Positions 27,801 to 38,840 of a stretch of 64,000 nucleotides of DNA are shown here, one piece after another. The DNA is from Paramacrobiotus metropolitanus (Eukaryota > Tardigrada > Eutardigrada > Parachela > Macrobiotidae). The translations under genes and the position numbers were made by a program. The notes under the pieces are model-generated. The model was not told where the DNA came from. It saw only the letters and a program-made list of their open reading frames with translations, and did no database searches. The first letter of the stretch is position 1; each line of letters starts with the position of its first letter. The DNA lies in NCBI RefSeq assembly GCF_019649055.1, contig NW_026570360.1, positions 124,001-188,000 of the forward strand, in the 5' to 3' direction.

Positions 27801-29224
27801 TTTCCCGGTTGAGTAACAGATCTTCGTGTCCTGGTCGGAACGACGGAAACTCAGGATCATTTCACAATATTTGCCTGCAGCATGATTCTACTGAATGAAT
27901 GTGGACTACGGTAACTACTATTAGTAACTGTTCACAGCGCAGATTCTGTAAGATTAATATGATTAAATAAATTATACGATCGACCTGGGAAGAAGCCAGA
28001 AACCAAATACAGTAGTATTTAGTACCTGATGGCGCTCTTCATTTAACGTACGAGGCGGAGACGGAAGTTTATCTCGCCGCAGAGTGCGCATAATGGATTC
28101 CAATATCTTAACATTTTTCTTGGCTGTCGTGTATTCGCGGCTGCGTTCCGCAGTGATTTTTTCTGCTAAATGAGCCTGAAATTCTTGCTCAAAATGGCAG
28201 TATTCTTTCCACATCATTTCAATGTTATTCAACGGAACCGCCACCGCTTGCTGGAAAACCTTCCTAATGGCGAAGCCACGCTGTTGTTCGGCATAGCTGC
28301 CCACTGCTTCGCAATCCCTCAAAAACCTAATATATTCCAGGTACAAGGATGCCGCATCAATATCCAAACCAACCCTTTCAACTGCCTTCGCGTAGGCATC
28401 GGAGATTTTTTCGCGATTGGACGCATTAACCGGTGGCTTAGTCTGCATTACGTATCTTACGTGCAAACGATTAAGCTCGATGGAGGGAATCTTATTCAAA
28501 CAACGTTCAAACAAACGCTCAGCTTCGTCATGGTAGCTGCTTTTAATTTCTTGGTCAATGTACAACATCCAAAAATAGGGATGAGTAGGAAAATGTGAAA
28601 CAGAACGCTCCCAGAACTGGCGCATCTGCTCAATGGGACGAGTCTGAGCGTCGCGAGCCAACGCGAACCAACCTTCTGCATCGTGCGGATTGACTTGCAG
28701 GCGTGTCTCGATCTTAGCCACCCATTCCGATAGATGACGATCTCCTTGAAGGACATTCACACTGTCCGGAGGACGCGGGAAACGACGATACTGCATCGGA
28801 GAACAAAACAAAACTGAGAAATGCAATTCGCGTAATTTTGAGCACTCTAAATTAAGTTCTAAACTGCTCATCGTAGCCTGTTATCGGGCAAATCGACCCA
28901 AAAGGAAACTAACAATAAATACTGCGATATAATCCATTATTACCTGCCTGTTAAATTGCTAATTCAAATAATTACTTGGTAGCAACTACTAGCACATATG
29001 AATTATGTATTATGTAATATGAATCACATTAGCACACAGACAATGTTTGAAGACTAACTTAATTAAACTGTTTCGCTAACAAACGCTTTCAAAGATCTAC
29101 ATAATTACTTGCATTTTACTGTATTTACATAATTTACACTTTACAGTTAGTAAATCAATTAAACTGAATTATTTAATACTTAGTTCGAAAAGTTGCAAAA
29201 TTCCAGTACCTCTGACGACCCCAT
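24821..29224 (-). CDS. CSTF3: Cleavage stimulation factor subunit 3 (CstF-77)
   Basis: Exons: 29224-29210 (MGSSE), 28790-28026, 26477-26301, 26213-25626, 25451-24954 and 24919-24821, about 713 aa (human 717). HAT repeats run through most of the protein (HFPTHPYFWMLYIDQEIKSS, AVGSYAEQQRGFAIRKVFQQ, SARIIFGRARQDPRITQQIF). Then come the Pro-containing hinge (DLSAMIPFKPRSQ, KRFLPPPESFAGPF) and the conserved C-terminal VSDIYRSRLAKK. Role: scaffold of the CstF complex that binds the downstream element during mRNA 3'-end cleavage, in the nucleus. The first exon is chosen on splice phase; an alternative in-frame ATG lies at 28871. The last junction is odd: it needs either a 38-nt intron (24920-24953) or a one-base frameshift. 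Intron 2 is about 1.5 kb with no exon inside. Confidence 0.95.
26478..28025. other. Long CSTF3 intron
   Basis: No exon or nested gene is supported. A 23-base word (gtttgtatccaaggttaact and following) is repeated with one change at about 26729 and 26763. The open frame at 27380-27676 (+) has no support. Confidence 0.5.
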
Positions 29225-31498
29225 CTGCAGTTCTTCGAGCTTTTCTCCCAGTCCTGGCAGACTTAAATCCAAGGCTTACATGCAGAGAAACATCAGATTC
29301 GGTATTTTAAGAAGCAGCGTTACAGTAAGTCGAATAAGGCACCGTTTTGGAAGAAATGTTAGGATTCAAAAGAAACACACTAAAATCGTCGTAACAAGAA
29401 CGCAGCTGATTTTCCAAGTCTCCCTGTCTTCCCAGTGTTCGCGTCATTTAAAAGAGTTTGCTTATAGGTCTCCCAAGAATCCCGATCACATTGTTTTCTG
29501 GAAAATAAACATTTTGGCAAGCTGTAAAACAGACTTTAGATTTTAGAAAAAATTTTACAATCTCCTACACTAAAATCGAATCGGGGTAAAATTTCAGTTC
29601 GCTGGTGTCAGGAAACAAAATGCACCTGTGCTCAGCTTGTACTAAAAAAAAATAAGCCACGCGCTCGGCGCCCGCAATGGAGCTCGTGCTGTACTTATCG
29701 GTCGAAATTTTATTGGAATTACCGATTACGCCGATTCCATTGGACTTAACTTTTAGGCTTTTGGTAAAGCTGTAACCTATTAAACGTTAAACACTACTAT
29801 AAAGTTATAAACCCTATTAGCCTAAATAATTTATGATAATTATGCTCTCGCACGAAAGCAAACCAAATGGGAAATAAACAAAAGCACTTGATATCGGGAA
29901 AACAAAGAGCGATGTTTAAATCGTATAATTATATTGTTGTATCACCTGTATGTTGTGAATCCTAATGGACTACGGACTACCACACCGTTGTGTGAGAAGT
30001 TAAGAACTGAGTCTGACAATGAGAATATTAAAACTTAAAAGAGTACTATAGCCGTAGAATCATGTTCTACAGATTGTCATTGGTAACAACTCAACCGGAA
30101 ACAGATGTACCGCCTATCTCAGTAGAATTGTGAATCCATGTTATCGGTTACGAAGAATTCTGAGATGTTCTGACTTTTCTAAATGTGAAATCAGTAGACG
30201 TGCTCACGCTGCCTTGACCGGCAGACGGTTGACTTTCCCACATGTTCTTGCTCTTGCCCTTGCACTTGCTCTGATTCTGATTAAATTGATGATGATGTTC
30301 CTGAATTCGCGCGTTACGTAAGATTGTGATTTACTTAACTTTTAAGATCTGGGTAATTAACCGACGAACCATCGAACCTTTTATCGTGGTACGGGTGTGT
30401 AACCCAACCCACTAGGGGCAGCTTAGAAGTTGCCATTGCAGTACAGTACAGTAAAATGGAACTAGGGCAATGGAAATTCGTGCTTGAGGTGATATGGTAG
30501 TGGCGGAATCTCGGTGGTGGGAGGCTGGAAGCACCGGGCCACCGGCACATATAAATGGTTCTGACGTCATTTCTCAAACCACTACAAACCGTTAAAATAA
30601 GTCCAGACGGTTTTGCTGTCTTGCTTTCCGCATTCAGAAGTCTTGCTGATCTATCGCAGCGATCGGAATTTCAAATCTGTCCCATTTTCCAAAATTTGCT
30701 GCCATTGATAGGTTTTTTCACTTTAAATTTGTATCTTCTTCTGCAGATTTCATTATTTGGGGACTTTAACAACGGAAGCCCTGGTAAGTCGTGAATGCTG
30801 TAGTCGATTTCCAGTTGCCTAGTAAGTTTAGTTCTAAGTTGCTTTCCTTGTGTGTGTGTTTGTTGTGGTTCCTCAATGAGATCAGCTGGTGAGTTTCTCG
30901 TGTTGTGAACTTGTTTGTACCTGGTGTCAGTTGCCTTCCAGATTTCGGGAAAACACCTTCTTTGAAACTTTACCATATTGATTTAGCTGTTAAAGCGGGG
31001 CGAAATAAGTAATGACCAGTAGCGTTTGTGTAATTCTAGCAGTATGAAGTTTGATGTAGAGTAGCGTTTCAAAAGCTTTTTCCGAAGATACTTTGATTCT
31101 TTCGATAGTACCTGAGTACCTCTTAATAATCTCATGTATGTTTTCGTTATACCTGTTCAGTATTTTATAAAAAAAGTGTGCATTTGGAGTGTTGTGACAT
31201 TTAGACTTGACGTACGCATCCGGTGAGCGGTCTCCAATGGGGATAGGGTTGTAATGGCCGTCTTATGCTGACGCTGAGTACCCTTCGTAATTTTTACAGA
31301 TTAACCTGAATTGGCATTATTTCGGTTCTCCTCATCGACATTTCATCGACACTGGCTAATCGCAGATTGTTCATTTGCTCTTACTTGCGAATTCTAAATT
31401 TTGAACACTACCTTCGTGAGTAAAACAATAGCTTTGTTGAGTGATAGCGGGTATCTGGCGATTTCCTGATTTGGTGATTCCTTGCAAATTAACGAACC
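29225..31498. other. Divergent region between CSTF3 and RNF14
   Basis: Head-to-head spacer of 2.3 kb. Its right half is probably RNF14 promoter, 5' UTR exon and 5' UTR intron (see 30549-30783). The left half holds nothing I can name. Confidence 0.5.
30549..30783 (+). promoter_or_regulatory. Candidate TATA plus CRE promoter and 5' UTR exon of RNF14
   Basis: ATATAAAT at about 30549 is followed at 30562-30569 by a perfect cAMP-response element TGACGTCA. About 215 bases downstream is a consensus donor (CCCTG|GTAAGT) near 30783. A non-coding first exon spliced to the exon holding the RNF14 ATG at 31499 is the simplest reading. The CRE just downstream of the TATA box is unusual and could be coincidental. 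Confidence 0.35.
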
Positions 31499-34462
31499 AT
31501 GCCGCGTCAACGACTGGCTGCTCATAATGTCACAACGGTGAATCTCAGCAGTGACGAAGACGACGAAAATCTTCCTGAGCCCACGCCTTTGCGCAGAAGC
31601 AATCGTCAGCGAAAGCCGAACGGTATAATGTGACACTAAGTCAGAAATAAGTTGTAAGAGTCAGTAAGACAACAGACTTTCATATTTTAGTACTGTACTC
31701 GATGTCGTCCTTATTCTTTTTATAAATCAGAATCTAAATAATTTGCTAAATTGAGACTATTGCACTCGTACTGGAATTTTGATTTGAGTTTGTGGTTTTG
31801 GTTTCTTTCTCCCGCAGCTGTACTTTTTTTTCGTAGCTCGGCTGCAGACGAAGTTACCGGAGAACTCACAGCTAAAGCGCACGAACTCATCGCTGAATGA
31901 GAAAGGGGAAGCCAAAAAGAAAAGGCATTCAGTTGTCGTTGTGGAAGAAGAAAATCACAATGAAGCTACCAGTGGGGCCGGTCCCAGTCATTTCACTCGT
32001 TCGCGGCTGCCCAAACAACCACTGGCTTCTAGCCGTCCAACTCTGGGACAGCGCTGTGCTGCTGAGATCCCCACTTTGAAGGCCAAGTACGGCGACGAGG
32101 AAAATGGTTTTGGGGTGAAGGTGATGGACCGCGGCTCCGCAGGAACTACGGTTGCTGTTAGCGTCAATCCTATCCTGGATGCCCGTGCTCGCTCCTTCTC
32201 GCTTGTGCTGTTGACTCATCAGACTGCTCCAGAAACTGTTAAGGAACTGAAATACTTCCCCCCTGTCCGAGCGCAGTTGGAGTTTTCCACCAACACCTTC
32301 AAAATCAGTGTTCATTGTTCGTGGATGAACAAAACTAATGTACGAAAAGGATGGTTTTCCTTACGCAAACTTTTGGATGAAACGCGAGGAAAACAGAACT
32401 TTTAGCATATGAAAACCAGTAATGTTTCCTCTACTCAACAGAAAAACAAACTTAGCGCATCTTTTCTTCACTCGTTTTATGGTTAATTTTCTGTTATCTT
32501 AATTTTCTGTTATCTTAATTGGCGTTGGCATTTATTTATTTCCGTTGTTGTCTTTTAGCTAAATCGCCTGCGGTCGGAGATGACGAAAGTTTTTAAGGCG
32601 GACATGGGTGATGAGCCTTTCCAGACAGCGTTGAACTGGTTGGAAAAGAATGGCATCGAGTTTAGTGGAATCTTGATTCGACGATGTGTAACCTACTGTG
32701 ATCCCCATGTGGCTAAAACGCAACCCCATTATTTGATATTCGATGATATTGAGCTCATCCGTCAGCTGTTTTTAAATGTGAAACTCAGAGGGAGGCTATT
32801 GCTAAATGCTCCACGACAAAGATTACTAAAGCGTTCGATTGTGCGGTAAGCGGAAGTATATCAATGCGATTCGGTGCCAGTCGCGTGCAGCTGTAAATGG
32901 CCTACCACTAACATTTGTATGCCTTAAAATAACGTTAGGTTTTCATTTTTGACAGATCTGTTTTGACCATAAATCCGTTATGAATGCGGTTATCTTCGGC
33001 TGCCATCATTCCTTCTGCCAGGCCTGTGTTAAACAGGATTTTGAATTGAAAATTAAAGAAAATCGCGTAAAGGAGCTGCAGTGCTTGGCGGAAGATTGCG
33101 CCGTTCCGGCGAAGACGGAAAGTGTAATAAGCGAAGCAGATTGTTTTCAGTGTAGACTATGGCGATGATTCGGTAAATGTGCTCGCATTTTTAGGTAAAA
33201 TCGGTAGTTGATCGCGACGCTTTCCGACGTTACTGCGATCTGACCACAGATAATACTGTGGACGGCCCAACGTTTGTTCGCTGTCCGAAAGTTACTTGTA
33301 ATATGCCAATGGAGCTGGATCCCAACGGTTCACGAGAGGTGATTTGCCTGTCTTGCCGTCACCAGTTCTGCTGTCTATGTAAAGCCAATCCGCATCCGCA
33401 CACACCATGTTTATCGTTTGGTGAGGACTATGAAATCATTGAAATATTTCTCGCCTTTATAATTGCATGCACCTTTTGAGAAATAGTGAAATTTATAACC
33501 TTACCGCGCTTTTTATGTACCGGCCATGTAGACCAAAAACGGGAAATCCGTGAGCGCTACCAAAACGGTACATCTCGGGAAAAGAAAGATTTGGAACGTC
33601 AGTATGGCATGGACAATATTAAGTTTGCACTGGAAGACGCTGAGTCAGAAGAGTGGATTGCGAAAAATGCTAAACCGTGTCCGAAATGTAAAACGCCGAT
33701 TCAGGTAAGTGCTGCAGGCGGTAAATAGCTACTTCTTCTACGGAGTACTTCTACGGGGTCACTCCTATGTACAGGCTACATTAAGAATCTTGAGTTCTTT
33801 AAATCGACTAACTACAATGGACGACAAAAACAGGAAGATGAGGCGCAACCGCAGACCAATCGGCCGATTACTTACGTGTCTCCTATGATATTTGTTTGTG
33901 AGCACAAGTGTAAAACTTTGTCACATGGTTAGGCGTTGTTAATTTTCAGAAAACTGATGGATGTAACAAAATCACGTGCACGGCGAAAGGGTGCCGCACA
34001 TATTTCTGCTGGCTGTGTGGTCAAGCCTTACCGCGTGGTAATCCGTACACTCACTTCAACGATGGACCTTGTGGTGGACGTCTTCATGAAGGGAATAATG
34101 TGATGGCATTCGATCCGTTCCTGTTCAACCATATGATGAATGACTCGGACTCTGATTTATCGGGATCAGACGTGGATGTTGGCTTCTCGGATTCCGATTC
34201 CAGTGATATTGATCAACAAGCTAATCCCATTCAGATTATGGGCATCTCCAGCAGTGATGATTCGGACGATGATGAACCGTTGTACGGTTTCGGGTTGGAT
34301 GGCCCAATGGTGGCGATGGCAATGCATGCGGTGGGTGCTTTTGATTATGCTCCAGCAATCCTGCCGTTGCTGGCATTGGGGAACTATTCGGATTCCGATG
34401 ACAGTGATGACGAAATGGACGACGATGACTCTAGTACTAGCAGCGACAGTGATGACGGTTAA
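31499..34462 (+). CDS. RNF14: RBR-type E3 ubiquitin ligase related to RNF14
   Basis: Eight exons: 31499-31622, 31837-32339, 32559-about 32664, about 32766-32845, 32956-33123, 33195-33420, 33532-33704 and 33950-34462, about 630 aa (human RNF14 474). Order: an N-terminus with VNLSSDEDDEN and a basic patch (RRSNRQRKPN); an RWD domain ending near SVHCSWMNKTN; RING1 starting CAICFDHKS with CHHSFCQAC; the IBR (VRCPKVTCNMPM to CLSCRHQFCCLC); the RNF14-type linker KKDLERQYG...SEEWIAKNAK; and RING2 CPKCKTPIQKTDGCNKITC, whose last Cys is the expected thioester site, then CWLCGQALPRGNPYTHFND. Role: RING-IBR-RING ligase; human RNF14 acts on stalled translation factors and as a transcription co-regulator. 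The C-terminal extension of about 120 residues is Ser/Asp-rich. The exon 3/4 junction is approximate. Confidence 0.93.
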
Positions 34463-35371
34463 ATAGTTCCGATCCGCTTTGAATTAACTCTATATTGTGC
34501 CAGATCTTGTCGGTGACTTCTTTGCGCAGCTCAGTGCGATAGGGGATTTTTCTCGAAAGAATTTGTTTAGACATTTCTGAAAGATCTACTTTGTAAGAAA
34601 GGTTTTTACTTTTTTGGTAGAGCTTTCAGCTTCGTTGACAAGTTGTTGACTTTGGTAAAATTTCTACTGGCTTAAAGTTCTTACATTTTGCATTCTTTAG
34701 ATGTGCACGGTAATACGGAGCGATTGTTTTGGTACTGCATGGGGTCGTTGTGGTTATACTTATACATAGATAGATATATAGATATTTACTTGATGTACTT
34801 ACCTTTATTACCAGTTGGCTAAAATTTTCTTTTCGTTTTTGAAATTATAAACGTTGATAGAAAGTATTCACTGTGAGCAGACTGAATGTTTGTGAAGAGT
34901 CCCTGCCGCTTTCCGTGGGAAGGAGTATTATAGAATTTTATTGTACTGTACGAACTACGAATTCAATAGAATGAAAACAGTACAGTAGTTATGATATTCC
35001 AGTTTGCAGAGAGCCTTACAAATGCATCTATTCTGTAAACTCAGTTTCGCGGTAAGCTTTTTCGCACTGCAAAAGTTTACTACAAAAGCTTTCCTACCAT
35101 CATTAGCAACTGCTGCGATTTAGACAACAAAAAACAAAATCGTACACAAGTCACAAACGTCACAAACAGTTTACAATGCAGACTAAGAAAGATTCAAACG
35201 ATTACACAGGACGGAATATACGTTAAACAAAAGGCACTTAACGCGGACCGGAAAGGTTCGTTCAAACGAAAATCACCTCCGGAAGCGCAAATAAACTGCA
35301 CACCAGTGTGGCTAACTGAGCACTAAATTCCACTGGAACTACAAACGCCGTTCAGAAACTCTTAGAAATTT
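34463..35371. other. Tail-to-tail intergenic region between RNF14 and cathepsin Z
   Basis: Convergent 3' flanks. It contains a short gata/tata microsatellite-like run near 34760-34785. No exon is supported. Confidence 0.5.
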
Positions 35372-37853
35372 CTAGAACTTGACTATCGGATCCGCATACG
35401 CACAGTCCGATTCAACGTTGAGATTGTAGTCGTTGCCCTTTCCATTTTTATATTTGCTGGTGACGATCTTGAACCATCCGTGCTCACCCTGTCAAATAGA
35501 GAACTTGGCAATTCTCCCAAAGTTTCCGTCAAGCCTTTAAATAACCTACCCATGGTTCACCCCAAGAATTCCGTCCTACAATACAGTGTAACCATTTTAG
35601 CGCCTCATTATCTTCTTTTCATGACACCGTTTCAGGTACGTAATGCTGAGCATTATCTTACCGATCCAGTATTCAACTCCGGTGTCGTGTTCGATGCCCC
35701 AACCAACAATGGATAAAATGTGATTAATCTGCAATGATTTATGCAATTAGCTAAACCGGTAAAAAAGAGATGCCGTAAGCAATTTTGTAAGATCAACATT
35801 CATGGTAATGACGGTACAAATATTTATAATTTTTCCACAAATAAAAGATAACGCTTAAGGGTTTGACCTAATCCATGTGATAGATAGTATTGTAGTAGGC
35901 CAACGTAAGTTACGAACACTACCCAGTAGGAGTAGAGCAAGTACAGTAAGTAACAGTTACGTAAAAAAGTTGATAAACGTACGCCTGCTCCCGGAAGATA
36001 TTCCTCATAGACTCCACCGTTATAATCTTCAAACTTATCCGTAACCGAAATTCCGCACCTAACATAATAAATTTAAATATTAAGTCACATATCTGAATGT
36101 GCCAGGAAACTACCGCAGTTGCATAAACTCGCCTTATGTATTGTATACTCTCCTTTAACGATTAAAAACGCTTGTTTAGTTAAGTACTGTAAAGTAAAAC
36201 ATTTTTGGCACAGGACGACATGATTTTCCCTCGAACGGGCAAAGCAAAAACGGAAACAATTTCATAGATACAAATTCCATAAAGTTATTAGGCTCACGCT
36301 ATGGGTCCGTTTTTCCAGATTTCCATCATCATGTTTTTCGCGGCCACTCACCGGGCCAAAGTCTCCAACCTTCCACACGGTATAATTCTGCACAACATAG
36401 CATTTCCCGAATTCCGAACAGGTTCCACATTGGTTGAACGGTTTGCAATCTGCCATGTTATCACAGAAAAGAATCGAATAACACTTGGCTGTGAATTTAC
36501 CATCAGATTTAGAATGTACACAATCGTAAACACAATAAATAAGACAGCAACAAATCAACCACTTCGCATCTGTATTTTACAGGAAGCAATTTATCACAGT
36601 GTTCTGCATATTTTTAACACGAGAAAATTGGAGCGTTATGATAGTCACCTTGATCAATGGCTTGATAATTGTTACAAGTTTCGTCAGGGATGCCCTTTTT
36701 GTGAGCGTATTCAAATACTGCTAATCCACCACCGCCATGACAAGTGCCGGCATCGGCGCAATCCAAGACCTTTAAAACAAATTGACCGTTTCAATTTACC
36801 AACCGCACACTAATGACTCGCACTTCTGCCATAGTAATCAACAATTTATAAAAATGCTCCGCACAGACAATTAAACGTACATTTTGAGGGCTAAGGTAAG
36901 CGGACGGCCACGCGCCTTTCCTGGCGACATTAATCCGATCAGCTAACGAGCTAGTCGTGCCCATGGCCCAACAAGATCCGCAGTCTAGACGTAGAGTACA
37001 AAAGCGAAGCCATACCATAATTATATAGGAAGAATCCCTTATTTGTACTTCAAAGATATGGATTATATTAAAGAGGTTATTCAAACATAATTACTCTATT
37101 TTACACACGTACTCACACAATCCATTAAAAAACACATTATCTTAGTAATTTTTAATTTAACACTGAACATACACACCGACGGGCCAGCGCCGTGCTTGTT
37201 TGGCAAAATCATAAAATTTCACTGTTTAAGAACTTTTACAGTAATCACGGCACCAGTACAATGTGCATGCCGTATAATAATTGTCAGTTCTCGTGCAAAA
37301 TAGTGGCAGCAGCCCGAATCATTACATTTAATAAACCGCTTAGAGAACGCTTACACTGCGGTATATGCTGATTCCGCGTGGGGGAAGCATAGTTCACACC
37401 ATCAACGTTTCTCCAGTCCCAGGCTTCCGGAAGGTTTTCGTTTGATAAATACTCGAAATGTCGTGGGCGGGTCCTAGAGCAAGGGTACAGAGCTACAGAT
37501 GCACCATCATAAAATAAAATATATCACACAAAGTTGCCTAACTTTACTGCGGAAAAAGCAAAATTATTCAAGCTTCAGTTTTCATTTATAATCATGTAAT
37601 TTTAGCATGTAACAGTGACAGCACAAACAAAATCTTTTGCATCTTGGTATGAAGATCATATCTGTATACATCAGCATACAAAAAATCTACGGTCATACAT
37701 AACAAATATAAAAAATCCACGTCGAAGCCCTTACTTGACCGGTTTCACTTTTCGATCGTATTCCTTTTTATAACACCCGGAACGCTTCCGAGCCTCGAGG
37801 AAATCGAAGCAACAGGCGCTGAGCAATAAAATGCCAAACACTAAAGCTTTCAT
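35372..37853 (-). CDS. CTSZ: Cathepsin Z (cathepsin X), papain-family lysosomal carboxypeptidase
   Basis: Nine exons: 37853-37735, 37473-37355, 36984-36881, 36769-36649, 36449-36298, 36058-35983, 35728-35662, 35575-35550 and 35488-35372, about 299 aa (human 303). A signal peptide ([16 protein letters not shown]) is followed by the very short propeptide typical of this family. The mature enzyme begins [17 protein letters not shown], includes the characteristic NQHIPQ insertion, the catalytic cysteine in YCGSCWA, NQCGTC, the catalytic histidine in INHIL, and the asparagine in RNSWGEPW. It ends [18 protein letters not shown]. Role: C-terminal exopeptidase in lysosomes or secreted. The 36449-36298 exon carries one extra base between the codons for GREK and [11 protein letters not shown] (near 36331). 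All other junctions keep phase, so this is a frameshift in the sequence as given. Confidence 0.95.
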
Positions 37854-38840
37854 GGTGTTTTCAATATTAACTCGTCAACCTTCTGATCAACGAACCAACA
37901 ATTCCCAGGAACACAAAACTAATCCTATAACCGATGTCGACTCTAAATGTAACCGCAGCTGACTCTACGGTATACGCCCGTTAAACGCGCACAAGGTCAC
38001 TTTTGTCGTATGAAATCTGGCAAAAGAAACATATTAATTACTGGAAGCTGTTTGCAATACACTTTACAGTCGCGGTTTCGTGCCTGTTGCTGCGTTGCAT
38101 TTCGAAGCGTAGAAGTAAACGATGTTTTGCCATAAAATGCTGATTCAATCGCTGGATCGCCATTGGTCTACAAAATGATAGGAAGCAATCAGTACGAGTG
38201 AGCCCCAGTACCTGTACTCGTATTAAACCCATACCTGCTAACCAGGCGGTCGGGCTTGCGACAAACACAATTTCGCAAGTGACTTTTCTTCCAGCTGTTT
38301 CGTGCGGCGTGGCACGCATTCTACGACTCTACACGACGAATTAATAAGTACTTATGAGCAATTTGAAATTGTTACGGTTAAACCGTTACAAGTATAGATA
38401 TTTTATAACTGTAATCTTTGTTGTTTGGACGCTGTTGTTTTATGTCGCATCATTTTTGTTAGGTACTCAAACATTATTTGTTAGGTACATTTTTGTTAGG
38501 TATTCAAACCAAAAAAGTATCTATATCATCATCCGTTCGCGATTTTAACAGGAATAGTGCATACTTTGACCAAGTGAGACAACCCATACTTACCTGTACA
38601 GCTGCTGTACTGGAACTGTTTACGGTTTTATGCTGTCCTTTTAGCTCATAACTCTTTAGTCCTAACCCTGTAATTTCGTTCTATTCTAATTTTGTTTCGA
38701 AGAAGGAGGTTTTCCTTATTTGGGATTTCAAGCTTTCTCCCGCTATAATCAGTATAATGCGTTATATTGTGGATCGTATACAGGACGCTTCGGAGTGTCA
38801 GAAATAACTGATCACCGCGTGGGAAGACCCAGACGCAGCA
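37854..38840. other. Divergent region between cathepsin Z and MON2
   Basis: Head-to-head 5' flanks. A 93-codon open frame at 38038-38319 (-) has no splice or family support. I see no other feature. Confidence 0.5.

Noticed and set aside
36301-36813. 170-codon plus-strand open frame
   Set aside because: It is antisense to two cathepsin Z exons and the intron between them. The minus-strand product is unmistakable.
35372-37853. Cathepsin Z as a pseudogene
   Set aside because: Only one one-base insertion is seen. Signal peptide, catalytic residues, disulphide cysteines and all other splice phases are intact, and other genes in the window show the same kind of single-base defect.
38038-38319. 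93-codon minus-strand open frame between cathepsin Z and MON2
   Set aside because: The frame reads through an apparent intron-like acceptor and matches no family. It may be a tiny gene, but nothing supports it.
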